40,608 nucleotides of DNA from Minisyncoccota bacterium (GCA_018062065.1 JAGOSX010000002.1:6523-47130), one strand, 5' to 3'; counted from the first letter of the stretch, positions 22,940-32,556 are shown. Program-made: numbers and translations. The notes: generated by a model not told the origin, from the sequence alone.

Positions 22940-25900
22940 ATGAAAACATTAAATACAACTGATTTCAATGAAATCGAACTTAAACTAGCTTCTCCTGATC
23001 AGATCCGTGAATGGTCTTACGGTGAAGTAACAAAACCTGAAACGATTAACTATCGTACAGGACGTAGTGAGCGTGGAGGTCTTTTCGACGAGAAAATTTT
23101 CGGTCCAGAAAAAGATTATGAATGTTACTGTGGTAAATATCGTCGCATTCGTTATAAAGATATTATCTGTGAAAAATGTGGAGTTGAAGTTACTCGCTCT
23201 ATTGTTCGTCGTGAAAGAATGGGTCATATTGAACTTGCTACACCTGTAGCTCATATTTGGTTCTTGCGTGGAGTTCCATCAAGAATGAGTATTTTGCTTA
23301 ATATACCTGTATCTGATTTAGAAAAGGTTATATATTTTGCTGGTTATATTATTACTAAAGTTCATCAAGAAGAAAAAGAAAACGTAATCAGTGAACTCGA
23401 AAAAGAATACAAGAGTAAATTAAAAACTTCTCAAGACGAAGAAACTCGTGAGAAATTAAAGAATTTACTTACTATAACCAAGAAAGAAATCAATGAAATT
23501 TACGAAGGTAAAGTATTAAATGAAATTTCTTTCCATCATTATTCTCTAAAATATGGTCCTTGTTTCGAAGCAAATATTGGAGCTGAAGCGATTTATTCTA
23601 TTTTCAAAAATTTAGATTTAAATAAGTTAAAAGCTCACACAGAAGAAATGATCAAAAAAGCAAGTCCGCTTGAAAAAGAAAAGTTACAAAAAAGACTTTC
23701 TCTTATTCGCGCTATGCTTTATGCAGATTTACGTCCTGAATGGATGTTCCTTTCTGTAATTCCAGTTATACCTCCAGTGCTTCGTCCTATGGTTGCTCTT
23801 GATGGAGGACGTCATGCAACTTCAGACCTAAACGATCTTTATCGTCGTGTTATAAACAGAAATAATCGTCTAAAGAAACTAAAGGAAATTAACGCTCCTG
23901 ACGTAATTCTTAGAAATGAAAAAAGAATTATACAAGAAGCAGTTGATGCTTTGATTGATAACTCTATTGCAAAGCAAAATGATTCTCAAGCTGTTAGTCA
24001 ATCTCAAAAGAGACCTCTTAAATCTCTAGCTGATAACTTGAAATCAAAACAAGGTTTGTTCCGTGCGAATTTGCTCGGTAAGCGCGTAGACTATTCTGCT
24101 CGTAGTGTTATTGTTGGTGGGCCATCACTCCGATTAAATCAATGTGGATTGCCAAAGCATATGGCTTTGGAACTTTTTAAACCTTTCGTAATTTCTAAAA
24201 TTCTTTTAGCTGAATTAGCTTTTAATATTCGTGGAGCAAATAAACTTATTGAAGAAAGAACTCCTGAAGTTTGGGCTATGCTTGAAGAATGTATTGCAGG
24301 TAAATACGTATTACTAAACCGTGCGCCTACACTTCACCGTCTAGGTATTCAAGCTTTTAATCCAATCCTAATTGAAGGTAATGCTATTCAAGTGCATCCT
24401 CTTGTTTGTCAGGCTTTTAACGCCGACTTCGACGGAGACCAAATGGCAGTTTATCTTCCTCTTTCAGATGAAGCGCAAGAAGAAGCTCGTGAATTAATGG
24501 CTGCAAACAAAAATCTATTAAAACCTCAAAACGGAGATCCTATTGCTAATCCTCGTATGGATATGGTGCTCGGTGCTTTTTGGATGACTAAAGGTGTAGA
24601 TGGTGAAGTAGGTGAAGGAAAATATTTCTCAAGTCCAAATGCAGCTATTACCGCTTATGAATACGGAGTTGTTTCTCTTCGTGCAAAAATTAAAGTTCTA
24701 GCTACTGATACTTCAAAATATAAAAATTTAGGTGGTCAAATTTTTGAAACTACCGTCGGTAAATTACTTTTCAATAGTATTTTACCTAATGATTTCTTGT
24801 ACGTTGGTGAAGAAATGAGTCAAAAGAGATTATCTGCGTTGGTAGATGAAATGATTATGCACTATGGTATAGATGAAACTCCAAAAGTGCTAGATGCTAT
24901 TAAAGCTTTCGGTTACAAATACGCTACACTTTCAGGTACAACTTGGGGTCTTGATAACGTTTCTGTCCCACCTGAGAAAATCGAAATTATTGCTTTGGCT
25001 AAAAAAGAAGAAGAAAAGATTCGTGCAGAATGGAATGACGGTTTGCTTTCTGATAATGAAAAATACCAAAAAATTATTGAGATTTGGACTCGCGCTAAAA
25101 AAGATTTAGAAAAAATCTTGCCTAATACCCTAGATAAAAACGGATCTACTTATGATTTGTTTACATCAGGAGCAAGAGGTACTATGACTTCACTTTCTCA
25201 AATGACAGGTATGAAAGGTTTGATTCAAAATAACCAAGGTAAAACTTTGGAATTCCCAATTATTCCATCTTATCAAGAAGGACTTTCTCCGATTGAATAT
25301 TTCGTTGCTACTCACGGTGCTCGTAAAGGTGCTTCCGATACAGCTCTTAACACAGCAAAAGCTGGTTATTTGACTCGTAGATTGGTTGACGTTGCTCAAG
25401 ACGTAGTTATTACTGAAGAAGATTGTGGTACCAAAGAAGGCAAGATGGTAAGCAAAGAAAATATTTCCGGTATGGAAATTCCTTTATCAAAGAATCTTCG
25501 TGGACGTGTATTAGCTGCGGATTTGAAAGATGAGAATGGTAATGTACTTTATAAAAAAGGTTTCTTGATAACTAAAGAAGAAGCAGTATTGATTGAATCA
25601 AAAGGTATAAAAGAAGCTTTTGTACGCTCACCACTTACTTGTAAAACTGCTCATGGTCTTTGTCAAAATTGTTACGGTCTTGATTTGGGAAGAAACAATT
25701 TAGTAAAACTAGGTGAAGCAGTAGGTATTATTGCAGCTCAAGCTATTGGAGAACCAGGTACTCAGCTTACACTTCGTACTTTCCACGCTGGAGGTGTTGC
25801 AGGTACTGACATTACTCAAGGTTTGCCTCGTGTTGAAGAAATTTTTGAAAAAAGAACTCCAAAGAATCCAGCTGTTGTTTCTCAATCAACTGGTGAAGTT

Positions 25901-26566
25901 TTCGAAGTAAAAGATAAAGAAGGCGAAGCTCGCGTTATTAAAGTTTTATCTGATGCTAAAGGAGACGGTTCTAATAAACCAAACGAAATCGAATATGTTA
26001 TTCCTCCTTACAGAGTCCCAGTTGTAAAAGTTGGTGATAAAGTAGTAGAAGGAGAATTACTCACTGACGGTTCTGCTGATATTTCTGAAGTATTTAAATA
26101 CGGAGGTAAAGATAAAGTTGAAGAATACATCATTCGTGAAATCAATAAAGTTTACGAATTACAAAGTGCTTCTATCTCACGTAAACATACTGAGATCATC
26201 GTTCGTCAAATGTTCTCACGACGCCGTATTAAAGACGCTGGAGAAACTAATTTCTCTGCTGGTGATATTGTTGAAAGTACTGCACTTATCGAAGAGAACA
26301 ATCGTGTTCGTGGCTTGGAAGCTATTGAAGCTAAAGCTGAAACTATCGTTTTAGGTATTACTGAAGTTTCACTTCGTACTAAGAGTTGGTTATCTGCTGC
26401 TTCTTTCCAAAACACAAACCGTGTCTTGATTGAAAATGCTGTTAAAGGGGGAGTGGACTCTCTACGTGGACTTAAAGAAAATGTTATCATCGGTCGCTTG
26501 ATTCCTGCTGGAACAGGCTTTAGAAACAAAAAAGAAGAAGTTTTTGAGGAACAAAACGAAAACTAA
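22940..26566 (+). CDS. rpoC: DNA-directed RNA polymerase subunit beta'
   Basis: Catalytic RNA polymerase subunit. The N-terminal zinc site is CYCGKYRRIRYKDIICEKCG. The magnesium-binding active site is NADFDGD (494-500, with Asp 496, 498, 500). A second zinc cluster is in LTCKTAHGLCQNCYG. The trigger-loop/bridge region is AQAIGEPGTQLTLRTFHAGG. At 1208 aa it is somewhat shorter than E. coli (1407). It is preceded by rpoB (3-base gap) and followed by dnaG (3-base gap), with AT-rich gaps and no Shine-Dalgarno sequence, so translation within the operon is probably coupled. Confidence 0.97.
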   Translation: MKTLNTTDFNEIELKLASPDQIREWSYGEVTKPETINYRTGRSERGGLFDEKIFGPEKDYECYCGKYRRIRYKDIICEKCGVEVTRSIVRRERMGHIELATPVAHIWFLRGVPSRMSILLNIPVSDLEKVIYFAGYIITKVHQEEKENVISELEKEYKSKLKTSQDEETREKLKNLLTITKKEINEIYEGKVLNEISFHHYSLKYGPCFEANIGAEAIYSIFKNLDLNKLKAHTEEMIKKASPLEKEKLQKRLSLIRAMLYADLRPEWMFLSVIPVIPPVLRPMVALDGGRHATSDLNDLYRRVINRNNRLKKLKEINAPDVILRNEKRIIQEAVDALIDNSIAKQNDSQAVSQSQKRPLKSLADNLKSKQGLFRANLLGKRVDYSARSVIVGGPSLRLNQCGLPKHMALELFKPFVISKILLAELAFNIRGANKLIEERTPEVWAMLEECIAGKYVLLNRAPTLHRLGIQAFNPILIEGNAIQVHPLVCQAFNADFDGDQMAVYLPLSDEAQEEARELMAANKNLLKPQNGDPIANPRMDMVLGAFWMTKGVDGEVGEGKYFSSPNAAITAYEYGVVSLRAKIKVLATDTSKYKNLGGQIFETTVGKLLFNSILPNDFLYVGEEMSQKRLSALVDEMIMHYGIDETPKVLDAIKAFGYKYATLSGTTWGLDNVSVPPEKIEIIALAKKEEEKIRAEWNDGLLSDNEKYQKIIEIWTRAKKDLEKILPNTLDKNGSTYDLFTSGARGTMTSLSQMTGMKGLIQNNQGKTLEFPIIPSYQEGLSPIEYFVATHGARKGASDTALNTAKAGYLTRRLVDVAQDVVITEEDCGTKEGKMVSKENISGMEIPLSKNLRGRVLAADLKDENGNVLYKKGFLITKEEAVLIESKGIKEAFVRSPLTCKTAHGLCQNCYGLDLGRNNLVKLGEAVGIIAAQAIGEPGTQLTLRTFHAGGVAGTDITQGLPRVEEIFEKRTPKNPAVVSQSTGEVFEVKDKEGEARVIKVLSDAKGDGSNKPNEIEYVIPPYRVPVVKVGDKVVEGELLTDGSADISEVFKYGGKDKVEEYIIREINKVYELQSASISRKHTEIIVRQMFSRRRIKDAGETNFSAGDIVESTALIEENNRVRGLEAIEAKAETIVLGITEVSLRTKSWLSAASFQNTNRVLIENAVKGGVDSLRGLKENVIIGRLIPAGTGFRNKKEEVFEEQNEN

Positions 26567-26569
26567 AAT

Positions 26570-28339
26570 ATGAACTCTCCTGTAAATCAAATCAAGGAGA
26601 GACTAACAATAGAAGAAGTGGTCTCTTCATATATACCCTTAGTGAAAGTAGGTAATACTTTAAAAGCAAAGTGTCCTTTTCACAACGAAAAGACCCCTTC
26701 TTTCTTTGTTTCTAATGAACGAAAAAGTTACTATTGTTTTGGTTGTGCAAAAGGCGGAGATATATTTTCTTTTACGCAAGATTTTGAAGGCATTGATTTT
26801 CGTGGAGCTTTGAAGCTTTTAGCTGAGCGAGCGAACGTGAATTTGAGTGATTTTAAAATTGAAAATTCAGACGAAAGGGAAGAATTATTTAAAGTAATGG
26901 AAGAGGCAACACAATTCTTTGAAAAGAATTTGTCTTTAAATCCTGAAGCTTTAAAATACTTAAAATCTCGTGGTCTTGAAGAAAATACGATTGCTGAATT
27001 TCGTTTAGGTTATGCTCGTGATGAATGGAGAGATTTAGTTAACTATTTAGTTAATAAAGGTTTTAGCCAAGAAGTTATTTTGCGCGCAGGTTTAATCAAA
27101 AAGAAAGATGAAAATGATAAAAACTACGACCGGACTTATGATAGGTTTCGTTTTCGTATAATGTTTCCGATAATGGATTCTAGTTCGAGGGTTATTGCTT
27201 TTTCTGGTAGATATTTAGGTCCTGATAAAGGAGAGATGACGCCAGCTAAATATTTAAATAGTCCCGAAACACCGATTTTTTCAAAATCAGAAGTTCTTTA
27301 TGGTTTACATAAAGCTAAAGATTCTATTCGCAAAAATAATTTTTCTGTTTTAGTTGAAGGGCAAATGGATTTATTGCTTTCTCATCAAATTGGTTTCAAA
27401 AATACAGTAGCTACTTCGGGTACAGCTATGACTGGCGAAGTTTTAACTAAAGATAAAAACGTTTCGAATCTAGGTTTAGTAAGAAGGCTTTCCTCAAATA
27501 TAATTATTGCTTTTGATGGAGATAAGGCTGGACTTTCTGCTACAGAAAGAGCGAGCAAAATAGCTCTTAATCTAGGTATGGACGTAAAAATCACTACCCT
27601 TAAAGAGGGAATAGATCCTGCGGACTTTATTAAAGAATACGGCAAAGAAGAATGGAAAAAAGTAATTAAAAATTCTAAACATATTATTGAATTTATATTG
27701 GATAATATTTTAGATGAATTTAAAAACGATCCTAGAAAAGTAGGTAAATTAATTCGAGAAAAAGTTTTACCTTATGTTTTACTTTTGCAAAGCGGTATAG
27801 ATATGAATTTTTTCTTGAAATTAATTAGCCAAAAATCAGGTATAGCCTTAGACGCTCTTAATCAAGATTTAGAAACACTGTCTTTAGAGCAAAAAAATAA
27901 TTTTAAAAACAATGAAGAAGTTAATCCTTTTACTATTAAGAAAGAAGAAAATCTCGAAGATAGAGAAAAGAAAATCTTGAATTATTTGATAGGGATTATT
28001 TTTTGGCAAAAAGAAAAAAATGAGAATAATGAAGAGTTAGTAAAAATTATCAAATATTTAGAGAAAATTTTAAATCAAGATTTAGACACATTTTTGTTAA
28101 ATAATAAAATCAACAAAGAAGAGCTTGTTTTTAAGAGCGAAGAATTCTATAGTAATAAAGAAGAAGGCTTTGTTTGGGGAGATTTGACTGATATGCTAAA
28201 AGAATTGAAAATCCTGTCTCTTTCTAAAAAAGCTAAAGATATGGAAAATGATTTAAATAATATAGATGTTTTTAAAGAGTTTAATTTAATTAAAATACAA
28301 ATAGAAGATATTAAAAACGGTCGCTTTAATTTTGAATAA
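26570..28339 (+). CDS. dnaG: DNA primase
   Basis: Makes RNA primers for replication. The N-terminal CHC2 zinc finger has C35, H38, C56 and C59 ([20 protein letters not shown] then YCFGC). The RNA-polymerase basic domain follows ([19 protein letters not shown]-like, here [19 protein letters not shown]). The TOPRIM domain has [23 protein letters not shown] and [17 protein letters not shown]. The C-terminal 200 residues are helical and poorly conserved, as expected of the DnaB-interacting part. Length 589 aa is normal. It starts three bases after rpoC and six bases before rpoD. dnaG-rpoD is the classic macromolecular-synthesis pair; joining it to rpoBC is less usual. Confidence 0.96.
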   Translation: MNSPVNQIKERLTIEEVVSSYIPLVKVGNTLKAKCPFHNEKTPSFFVSNERKSYYCFGCAKGGDIFSFTQDFEGIDFRGALKLLAERANVNLSDFKIENSDEREELFKVMEEATQFFEKNLSLNPEALKYLKSRGLEENTIAEFRLGYARDEWRDLVNYLVNKGFSQEVILRAGLIKKKDENDKNYDRTYDRFRFRIMFPIMDSSSRVIAFSGRYLGPDKGEMTPAKYLNSPETPIFSKSEVLYGLHKAKDSIRKNNFSVLVEGQMDLLLSHQIGFKNTVATSGTAMTGEVLTKDKNVSNLGLVRRLSSNIIIAFDGDKAGLSATERASKIALNLGMDVKITTLKEGIDPADFIKEYGKEEWKKVIKNSKHIIEFILDNILDEFKNDPRKVGKLIREKVLPYVLLLQSGIDMNFFLKLISQKSGIALDALNQDLETLSLEQKNNFKNNEEVNPFTIKKEENLEDREKKILNYLIGIIFWQKEKNENNEELVKIIKYLEKILNQDLDTFLLNNKINKEELVFKSEEFYSNKEEGFVWGDLTDMLKELKILSLSKKAKDMENDLNNIDVFKEFNLIKIQIEDIKNGRFNFE

Positions 28340-28344
28340 ATATT

Positions 28345-29658
28345 ATGAAGAAAAAAGTAGTTAAAAAAACAAAAAAGGTTTTACCAAAAAAGGTCAAAAA
28401 GGTAGTTAAAGTAAAAGCTAAAGCAAAAGTAGTAAAAAAGAAAGTTGCTAAAAAAGTAGTTAAAAAAACAAAAAAGGTTTTAGCAAAAAAGGTCAAAAAG
28501 GTAGTTAAAGTAAAATCAGAAGTAAAAAAATTAAAACCAAAAGAAATTAAGCCAGCCAAAGAAGTTGTTAAAAAATTAACTTCTGCTGAAAGAAAACAAG
28601 AAGAACTTGAATTCAAGAAAAATTCTTTAATTGAAAAAGGTAAAAAGAGAGGTTTTATTACTTATGATGAAATTTTAAAAACTTTTCCTGATATTGAAAA
28701 CAATATTTTGTTCTTAGATGAACTGTACGAAAGCTTTTCCGTAGCTGGTATCGACGTGCTTGAAGGAGGAAATTTGCTTAATTTGGATGCTGATCAAGAC
28801 GTGAAAGAATTATTGAAAAATGCAAACCATGATTCAATTCAAATGTATCTTAAAGAAATCGGTCAATATCCTCTAATCTATGCGCAAGAAGAAAAGGACT
28901 TAGCAAAAAGAATCGAGAAAGGTGATATTGAAGCGAAAAACTTACTCGCTCGTGCAAACCTTCGTCTTGTGGTTTCTATCGCGAAAAAATACGTCGGTAG
29001 AAGTGCAAATCTTTCTTTGCTCGATCTTATTCAAGAAGGTAATTTAGGTCTTTTTAAAGCAGTAGAGAAATTTGATTGGAATAAAGGATTTAAATTCTCA
29101 ACTTATGCAACTTGGTGGATTCGTCAATCTATAACTCGTGCACTTGCTGATCAATCTCGTACTATTCGTATTCCGGTGCACATGGTAGAAACAATTTCTA
29201 AATACAAGCAAATTCATCGTAAATTAAGTCAAGATTTAGGCCGTGAACCTTTAGCAGAAGAAATTGCAACTGAGATGGGCATTCCAGTAGATAAGATTCA
29301 TGTGATTGAAAATATTTCGCAAGATACTGTTTCCTTAGAGCAACCTATAGGAGATGACGACGATAAATCGACTTTAGAAAACTTTATTTCTGATGATAAG
29401 ATTTTAAGACCAGATCAAGAATCCGCTCGTCGTATTTTATCTGATCAAATTCGTGAAGTTTTAGATGAACTTAATCCAAAAGAAAGAAAGATTTTAGAAA
29501 TGCGTTACGGATTAATAGATGGTATTCAACATACTCTTGAAAGAGTAGGGGAAGAATTCGGAGTTACTCGCGAACGTATTCGTCAAATCGAAGCCAAAGT
29601 TCACGACAAACTTCGCTCTCACGAAAAAATCGCCAGATTAAAAAACTACTTTGATTAA
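28345..29658 (+). CDS. rpoD: RNA polymerase primary sigma factor with Lys-rich N-terminal tail
   Basis: Housekeeping sigma-70. Residues 1-60 are a Lys/Val-rich tail. Residues about 75-130 resemble region 1.1 ([21 protein letters not shown]). Region 1.2 is [15 protein letters not shown]. Region 2 has [14 protein letters not shown] (from 203), [19 protein letters not shown] and [13 protein letters not shown]. Region 3 follows. Region 4 has [15 protein letters not shown] and a helix-turn-helix [19 protein letters not shown]. Region 2.4 and 4.2 are fully conserved, consistent with the TTGACA/TATAAT-like promoters in this window. The tail contains a 22-residue duplication (residues 3-24 and 36-57). 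Length 437 aa. It is the last gene of the rpoB operon, followed by a terminator. Confidence 0.96.
   Translation: MKKKVVKKTKKVLPKKVKKVVKVKAKAKVVKKKVAKKVVKKTKKVLAKKVKKVVKVKSEVKKLKPKEIKPAKEVVKKLTSAERKQEELEFKKNSLIEKGKKRGFITYDEILKTFPDIENNILFLDELYESFSVAGIDVLEGGNLLNLDADQDVKELLKNANHDSIQMYLKEIGQYPLIYAQEEKDLAKRIEKGDIEAKNLLARANLRLVVSIAKKYVGRSANLSLLDLIQEGNLGLFKAVEKFDWNKGFKFSTYATWWIRQSITRALADQSRTIRIPVHMVETISKYKQIHRKLSQDLGREPLAEEIATEMGIPVDKIHVIENISQDTVSLEQPIGDDDDKSTLENFISDDKILRPDQESARRILSDQIREVLDELNPKERKILEMRYGLIDGIQHTLERVGEEFGVTRERIRQIEAKVHDKLRSHEKIARLKNYFD
28351..28515 (+). repeat. 66-bp direct repeat inside rpoD
   Basis: 28351-28416 and 28450-28515 are identical except for one base (CCA versus GCA, giving Pro14/Ala47). 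The copies are 99 bp apart start to start. They encode the two Lys/Val-rich blocks of the sigma tail. Confidence 0.9.
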
Positions 29659-29661
29659 TTT

Positions 29662-29687
29662 AAAAACCTCCAGAGTGGAGGTTTTTT
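29662..29687 (+). terminator. Terminator of the rpoB-rpoC-dnaG-rpoD operon
   Basis: 10-bp stem AAAAACCTCC/GGAGGTTTTT with a 5-nt loop, T-run through 29687. The T-run overlaps the next -35 box. Confidence 0.9.
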
Positions 29688-29714
29688 GACTTTTGGTTGC
29701 TTTAGTGATATTCT
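29686..29714 (+). promoter_or_regulatory. Promoter of the 29751 gene (TTGACT-17-TATTCT)
   Basis: TTGACT (29686-29691) uses the last T bases of the rpoD terminator. TATTCT (29709-29714) follows at 17 bases. It leaves a leader of about 30 nt to ATG 29751. Confidence 0.55.
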
Positions 29715-29750
29715 ATAAAAGATATATTTTTGAACCTTAAAAATTCTGTC

Positions 29751-29999
29751 ATGGAACCTAAAAAAAAGATCGTTATTATTGCAAGTTTAATAATGGTATT
29801 ATCTTATTCTTATCGCGTTTATTATCTATTTATGCAAAAAGAATTTTTAGATGCTTGCGCTAGTTTTTGTTTTGCCCTTACTTTTGTTTTTTTGTTGCTT
29901 AGTTCTTTAAGTAAAAAAAATAATTCTGTATCGTGGGATAATTATCAAAAATCAGCTGTCTGGTGTATGATAGCAGGACTAATTCTTTTTTTGTTTTAA
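29751..29999 (+). CDS. Small integral membrane protein
   Basis: An 82-aa protein starting MEPKKKIVIIASLIMVLSY. It has three likely membrane helices (about 6-25, 33-52 and 65-82) and few charged residues apart from the first six and a KKNNSVSWDNYQKS loop. I do not recognise the family. An in-frame TTG at 29730 could extend it by seven residues, but ATG is preferred because Lys-rich MEPKKK is a good membrane-protein beginning. It has its own promoter and terminator. Confidence 0.65.
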   Translation: MEPKKKIVIIASLIMVLSYSYRVYYLFMQKEFLDACASFCFALTFVFLLLSSLSKKNNSVSWDNYQKSAVWCMIAGLILFLF

Positions 30000-30003
30000 A
30001 TTC

Positions 30004-30028
30004 AAAACCTCCTTGTGAGGTTTTTTTA
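30004..30028. terminator. Terminator between the 29751 gene and the DsbA-like gene
   Basis: 8-bp stem AAAACCTC/GAGGTTTT with a 5-nt loop and T7. It lies between convergent genes and its A-tract may serve the minus strand too. Confidence 0.82.
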
Positions 30029-30029
30029 T

Positions 30030-30803
30030 TTAGTATTTTTTACTTAATAAATCTAAAGCTTGTTTTAGGCTTTCATAAGGAGCTGCGCCTCCGATGGTGT
30101 CGATAACTTTTCCATCAATAACGATGAAAGACGAAGGTGTGCCTTGCACGCCAGCAATTTGTCCGTCGATTATATCTTGTTCAACTTTATTTTTATAAAC
30201 TTGATTTTCTACACAGTCATTAAAAGCATACATAGTTAAGTTTAAGTCTTCTGCAATTTGATTAATATCTTCACTAGTGAAAGTATTATTTGATTTTGTT
30301 CTCTTATAAATTTCATCAGTAAATGCCCAGAACATTTCATTACCTCCTTGTTCATAAGCACATTCTGTTGCAATAGCTTCAGAGAATGCATTTGGGTGTA
30401 AGGATTCGATAGGGAAGTGACGGTAAACCCAAGCAACTTCTCCGTTCGATTCGGTGACAATTTTATGCATAGTAGTATGAAAAATACGACAGAAAGGGCA
30501 TCCAGTGTCAGAATATTCTACGATTTTAATTTTTGCATTTTTATTTCCTAAGATATGATCTTCTTCGGTTACGGGACGTAATGATATTTCTTCTTCTTGA
30601 TTTAAAATAGCATTATTTTCTTGTCTTTGTGGGTTTGCTGTTGGTTTAGTACCTTTGAGTAAAATCGCTCCCGCTACTAAAATCCCTAAAACAATAATAG
30701 CACTAGCAATAGTTTTATAATTATCTTTTTTAGAATTGTCTTCTTTGGTGATTGTGATAGTTTCTTTGATTTCAATTTGTTCGTTGATGTTATTATTCTC
30801 CAT
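30030..30803 (-). CDS. Membrane-anchored DsbA-like thiol oxidoreductase
   Basis: A 257-aa protein anchored by one transmembrane helix (31-49), with the rest outside. The thioredoxin-fold domain has the active site C102-P-F-C105 (DTGCPFCRIF), a helical insertion with a further Cys pair (ATECAYEQ, NDCVENQ), and the cis-proline loop GVQGTPSSFIV. This is the DsbA/BdbD type, which introduces disulfide bonds into exported proteins. The gene is divergent from a Cys-rich membrane protein and near a second CxxC thioredoxin-like protein. It ends two bases after the terminator of the convergent gene. No VKOR or DsbB partner is visible here. Confidence 0.9.
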   Translation of the reverse strand: MENNNINEQIEIKETITITKEDNSKKDNYKTIASAIIVLGILVAGAILLKGTKPTANPQRQENNAILNQEEEISLRPVTEEDHILGNKNAKIKIVEYSDTGCPFCRIFHTTMHKIVTESNGEVAWVYRHFPIESLHPNAFSEAIATECAYEQGGNEMFWAFTDEIYKRTKSNNTFTSEDINQIAEDLNLTMYAFNDCVENQVYKNKVEQDIIDGQIAGVQGTPSSFIVIDGKVIDTIGGAAPYESLKQALDLLSKKY

Positions 30804-30924
30804 ATATTTAAATTTAATTATTAATATCTATATGATAGCATTTTTTTATGTAAATAGTATAATTAAATAGAAAGTTATTATATATTTGTCGAAAGTATAT
30901 TTATTAGAAAATTTATAAAATTAT

Positions 30925-31224
30925 ATGTGTACAAATTGTAAATGCAATAGTTCATGGTGCGGATGCGGTGTATCTAAAATCATGAAAGTTTTAGTGATAG
31001 TTGGTGCGCTTAATTGGGGACTTGTAGGTATTGGAATGCTTACCGGTGGTACTTTAAATGCAGTTAATATATTGCTAGGAGATACACCAGAAGCTGAAGC
31101 TGCTGTTTATGTAATTGTAGGTCTTGCAGCTTTGGGTACGATGTGGGGATGCAGATGTGCTAAATGCATGTCTTGTTGTGCTACTTGTTCTGTGGAAACA
31201 AAAACAGAAAATAAACCTATGTAG
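30925..31224 (+). CDS. Cys-rich DUF378-like small membrane protein
   Basis: A 99-aa protein. The core matches DUF378 (YuzA-like): a first membrane helix VLVIVGALNWGLVGIGML, a loop with NAVNILLGD, and a second helix AVYVIVGLAALGTMWG. Both ends are unusually rich in cysteine: five in the first 14 residues (MCTNCKCNSSWCGC) and six in CRCAKCMSCCATC near the C-terminus. The family has no known function to me. The Cys clusters could bind metal or form disulfides, the latter suggested only by the neighbouring DsbA-like gene. Possible -10 TATAAA (30914-30919) lies five bases before the ATG; no good -35. Confidence 0.8.
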   Translation: MCTNCKCNSSWCGCGVSKIMKVLVIVGALNWGLVGIGMLTGGTLNAVNILLGDTPEAEAAVYVIVGLAALGTMWGCRCAKCMSCCATCSVETKTENKPM

Positions 31225-31234
31225 TTTATTAGAT

Positions 31235-31269
31235 AAAAGTAAGCACCCGATAAGGGTGTTTTACTTTTT
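31235..31269 (+). terminator. Terminator after the DUF378-like gene
   Basis: Stem CACCC/GGGTG extended by A-rich and T-rich arms with one bulge, ending in T5. The 3' arm contains the -35 box of the next gene. Confidence 0.78.
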
Positions 31270-31288
31270 GTCTGAAATGTGTTATATT
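31260..31288 (+). promoter_or_regulatory. GT2 operon promoter (TTTACT-17-TATATT)
   Basis: TTTACT (31260-31265) lies within the 3' arm of the preceding terminator. TATATT (31283-31288) follows at 17 bases with TGT before it (extended -10). The ATG is ten bases after the -10. Confidence 0.75.
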
Positions 31289-31298
31289 TTAAGGATAA

Positions 31299-32546
31299 AT
31301 GGCTAGTTTATCAAGCATTATTTTCTATATTTTAAGCTTTTTAGCACTTTACGTGCAGGTATTTTTTCTTGTTACTTTTTTTGAAAATCGTAAAAAAATT
31401 ATTTCTCGTACTGGTAAAGTTAAGCTTAAAAATTATAAACCGGTAACTATTATTGTGCCTTGCTGGAACGAAGAAACAACAATTGATAAAACTGTAAAAT
31501 CTATTTTGGATCTAAATTACCCCAAAGATAAATTACATGTTTTTTTAATTGATGACGGCTCGAGTGATAGTACTTGGGAAGTTTTGCAAAAATACCAAAA
31601 TATACCTAATTTTAAAATCTTTAAAAAAGAAAATGGGGGTAAACATACTGCACTTAATTTTGGTTTAGGTAAACTTGAGACTGATTATATCGGATGTTTG
31701 GATGCAGATTCTGTTGCTCATCCTGACGCGGTAAATCGTATAATGAGTTACTTTGAAAACGATAATACCCTTATGGCTGTAGCTCCTTCTATTATCGTAG
31801 TAAATGATAAAAAAATAATTCAAAATGCGCAAAGCGCAGAATATTATATGGCTGTTTATATCAAGAAGATGCTCGGGTTTTTAGGAGGTATTCACGTTAC
31901 TCCAGGACCACTTACGATTTTCAAGAAAAAAGTTTTTGATGATCTTGGTCCATATCGTCATGCTCATAATACTGAAGACATGGAAATAGCCTATCGTATG
32001 CAAATAAATGGATATAAAATAGAGCAATGCAACGATGCTTTCGTATATACTAATACCCCTAATACTGTTTATAAGCTCTACAAGCAACGCTTACGCTGGA
32101 TTTACGGTTTTATTAATAATACTATTGATTATAAAAAATTCTTGTTTAAGAGCAAATACGGGAATTTCTCTTTGTTTACTGTGCCAGCTGGAATTATATC
32201 TATTTTTGCAGCAAGTTACCTTTTCTTTAGATTTATATATAATATAAGTCAATTAATTTATAATAAATTTATAGAATATCAAGCGGTAGGACTCGATTTA
32301 AATATTAATAAAACCTTAACCTTCGATCCGTTCTTCATTAGCACTAAAGCCTTCTTTTTTATTACTATAGTGCTGTACGCTTTAGTGATTACTTCGATGT
32401 TGCTCGGTAGTAGAATTGCCAAGAATAAATGGTCTTTATCAGTGAATATGTTTTACTTCTTTTTTATTTATAGTGTGATTGCTCCTTTTTGGTTGATGCG
32501 GGCAGTTTATAATACTTTAATTTCAAAGAAGCCTTCTTGGCGTTAA
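31299..32546 (+). CDS. Processive family 2 glycosyltransferase
   Basis: A 415-aa membrane glycosyltransferase of the NodC/PgaC/cellulose-synthase type. It has one N-terminal helix (about 5-26), then a GT-A domain with IIVPCWNEE, DDGSSD (85-90), DADS (135-138), TED (225-227, the catalytic base region) and QRLRW (263-267, the Q/RxxRW motif of processive enzymes). Three to four membrane helices follow at the C-terminus. It probably builds a beta-linked polysaccharide (for example poly-N-acetylglucosamine or a similar exopolymer) and moves it across the membrane; the sugar cannot be told. It heads an operon with the next two genes (11-base gap, then an overlap). Confidence 0.92.
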   Translation: MASLSSIIFYILSFLALYVQVFFLVTFFENRKKIISRTGKVKLKNYKPVTIIVPCWNEETTIDKTVKSILDLNYPKDKLHVFLIDDGSSDSTWEVLQKYQNIPNFKIFKKENGGKHTALNFGLGKLETDYIGCLDADSVAHPDAVNRIMSYFENDNTLMAVAPSIIVVNDKKIIQNAQSAEYYMAVYIKKMLGFLGGIHVTPGPLTIFKKKVFDDLGPYRHAHNTEDMEIAYRMQINGYKIEQCNDAFVYTNTPNTVYKLYKQRLRWIYGFINNTIDYKKFLFKSKYGNFSLFTVPAGIISIFAASYLFFRFIYNISQLIYNKFIEYQAVGLDLNINKTLTFDPFFISTKAFFFITIVLYALVITSMLLGSRIAKNKWSLSVNMFYFFFIYSVIAPFWLMRAVYNTLISKKPSWR

Positions 32547-32556
32547 TTAATAATAT

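Noticed and set aside
26206-26529. Open frame on the minus strand opposite the rpoC 3' end
   Set aside because: It mirrors conserved RpoC sequence and has no own signals.
29730-29750. TTG start for the small membrane protein
   Set aside because: It adds seven residues without support, while ATG 29751 begins a typical Lys-rich membrane-protein N-terminus.
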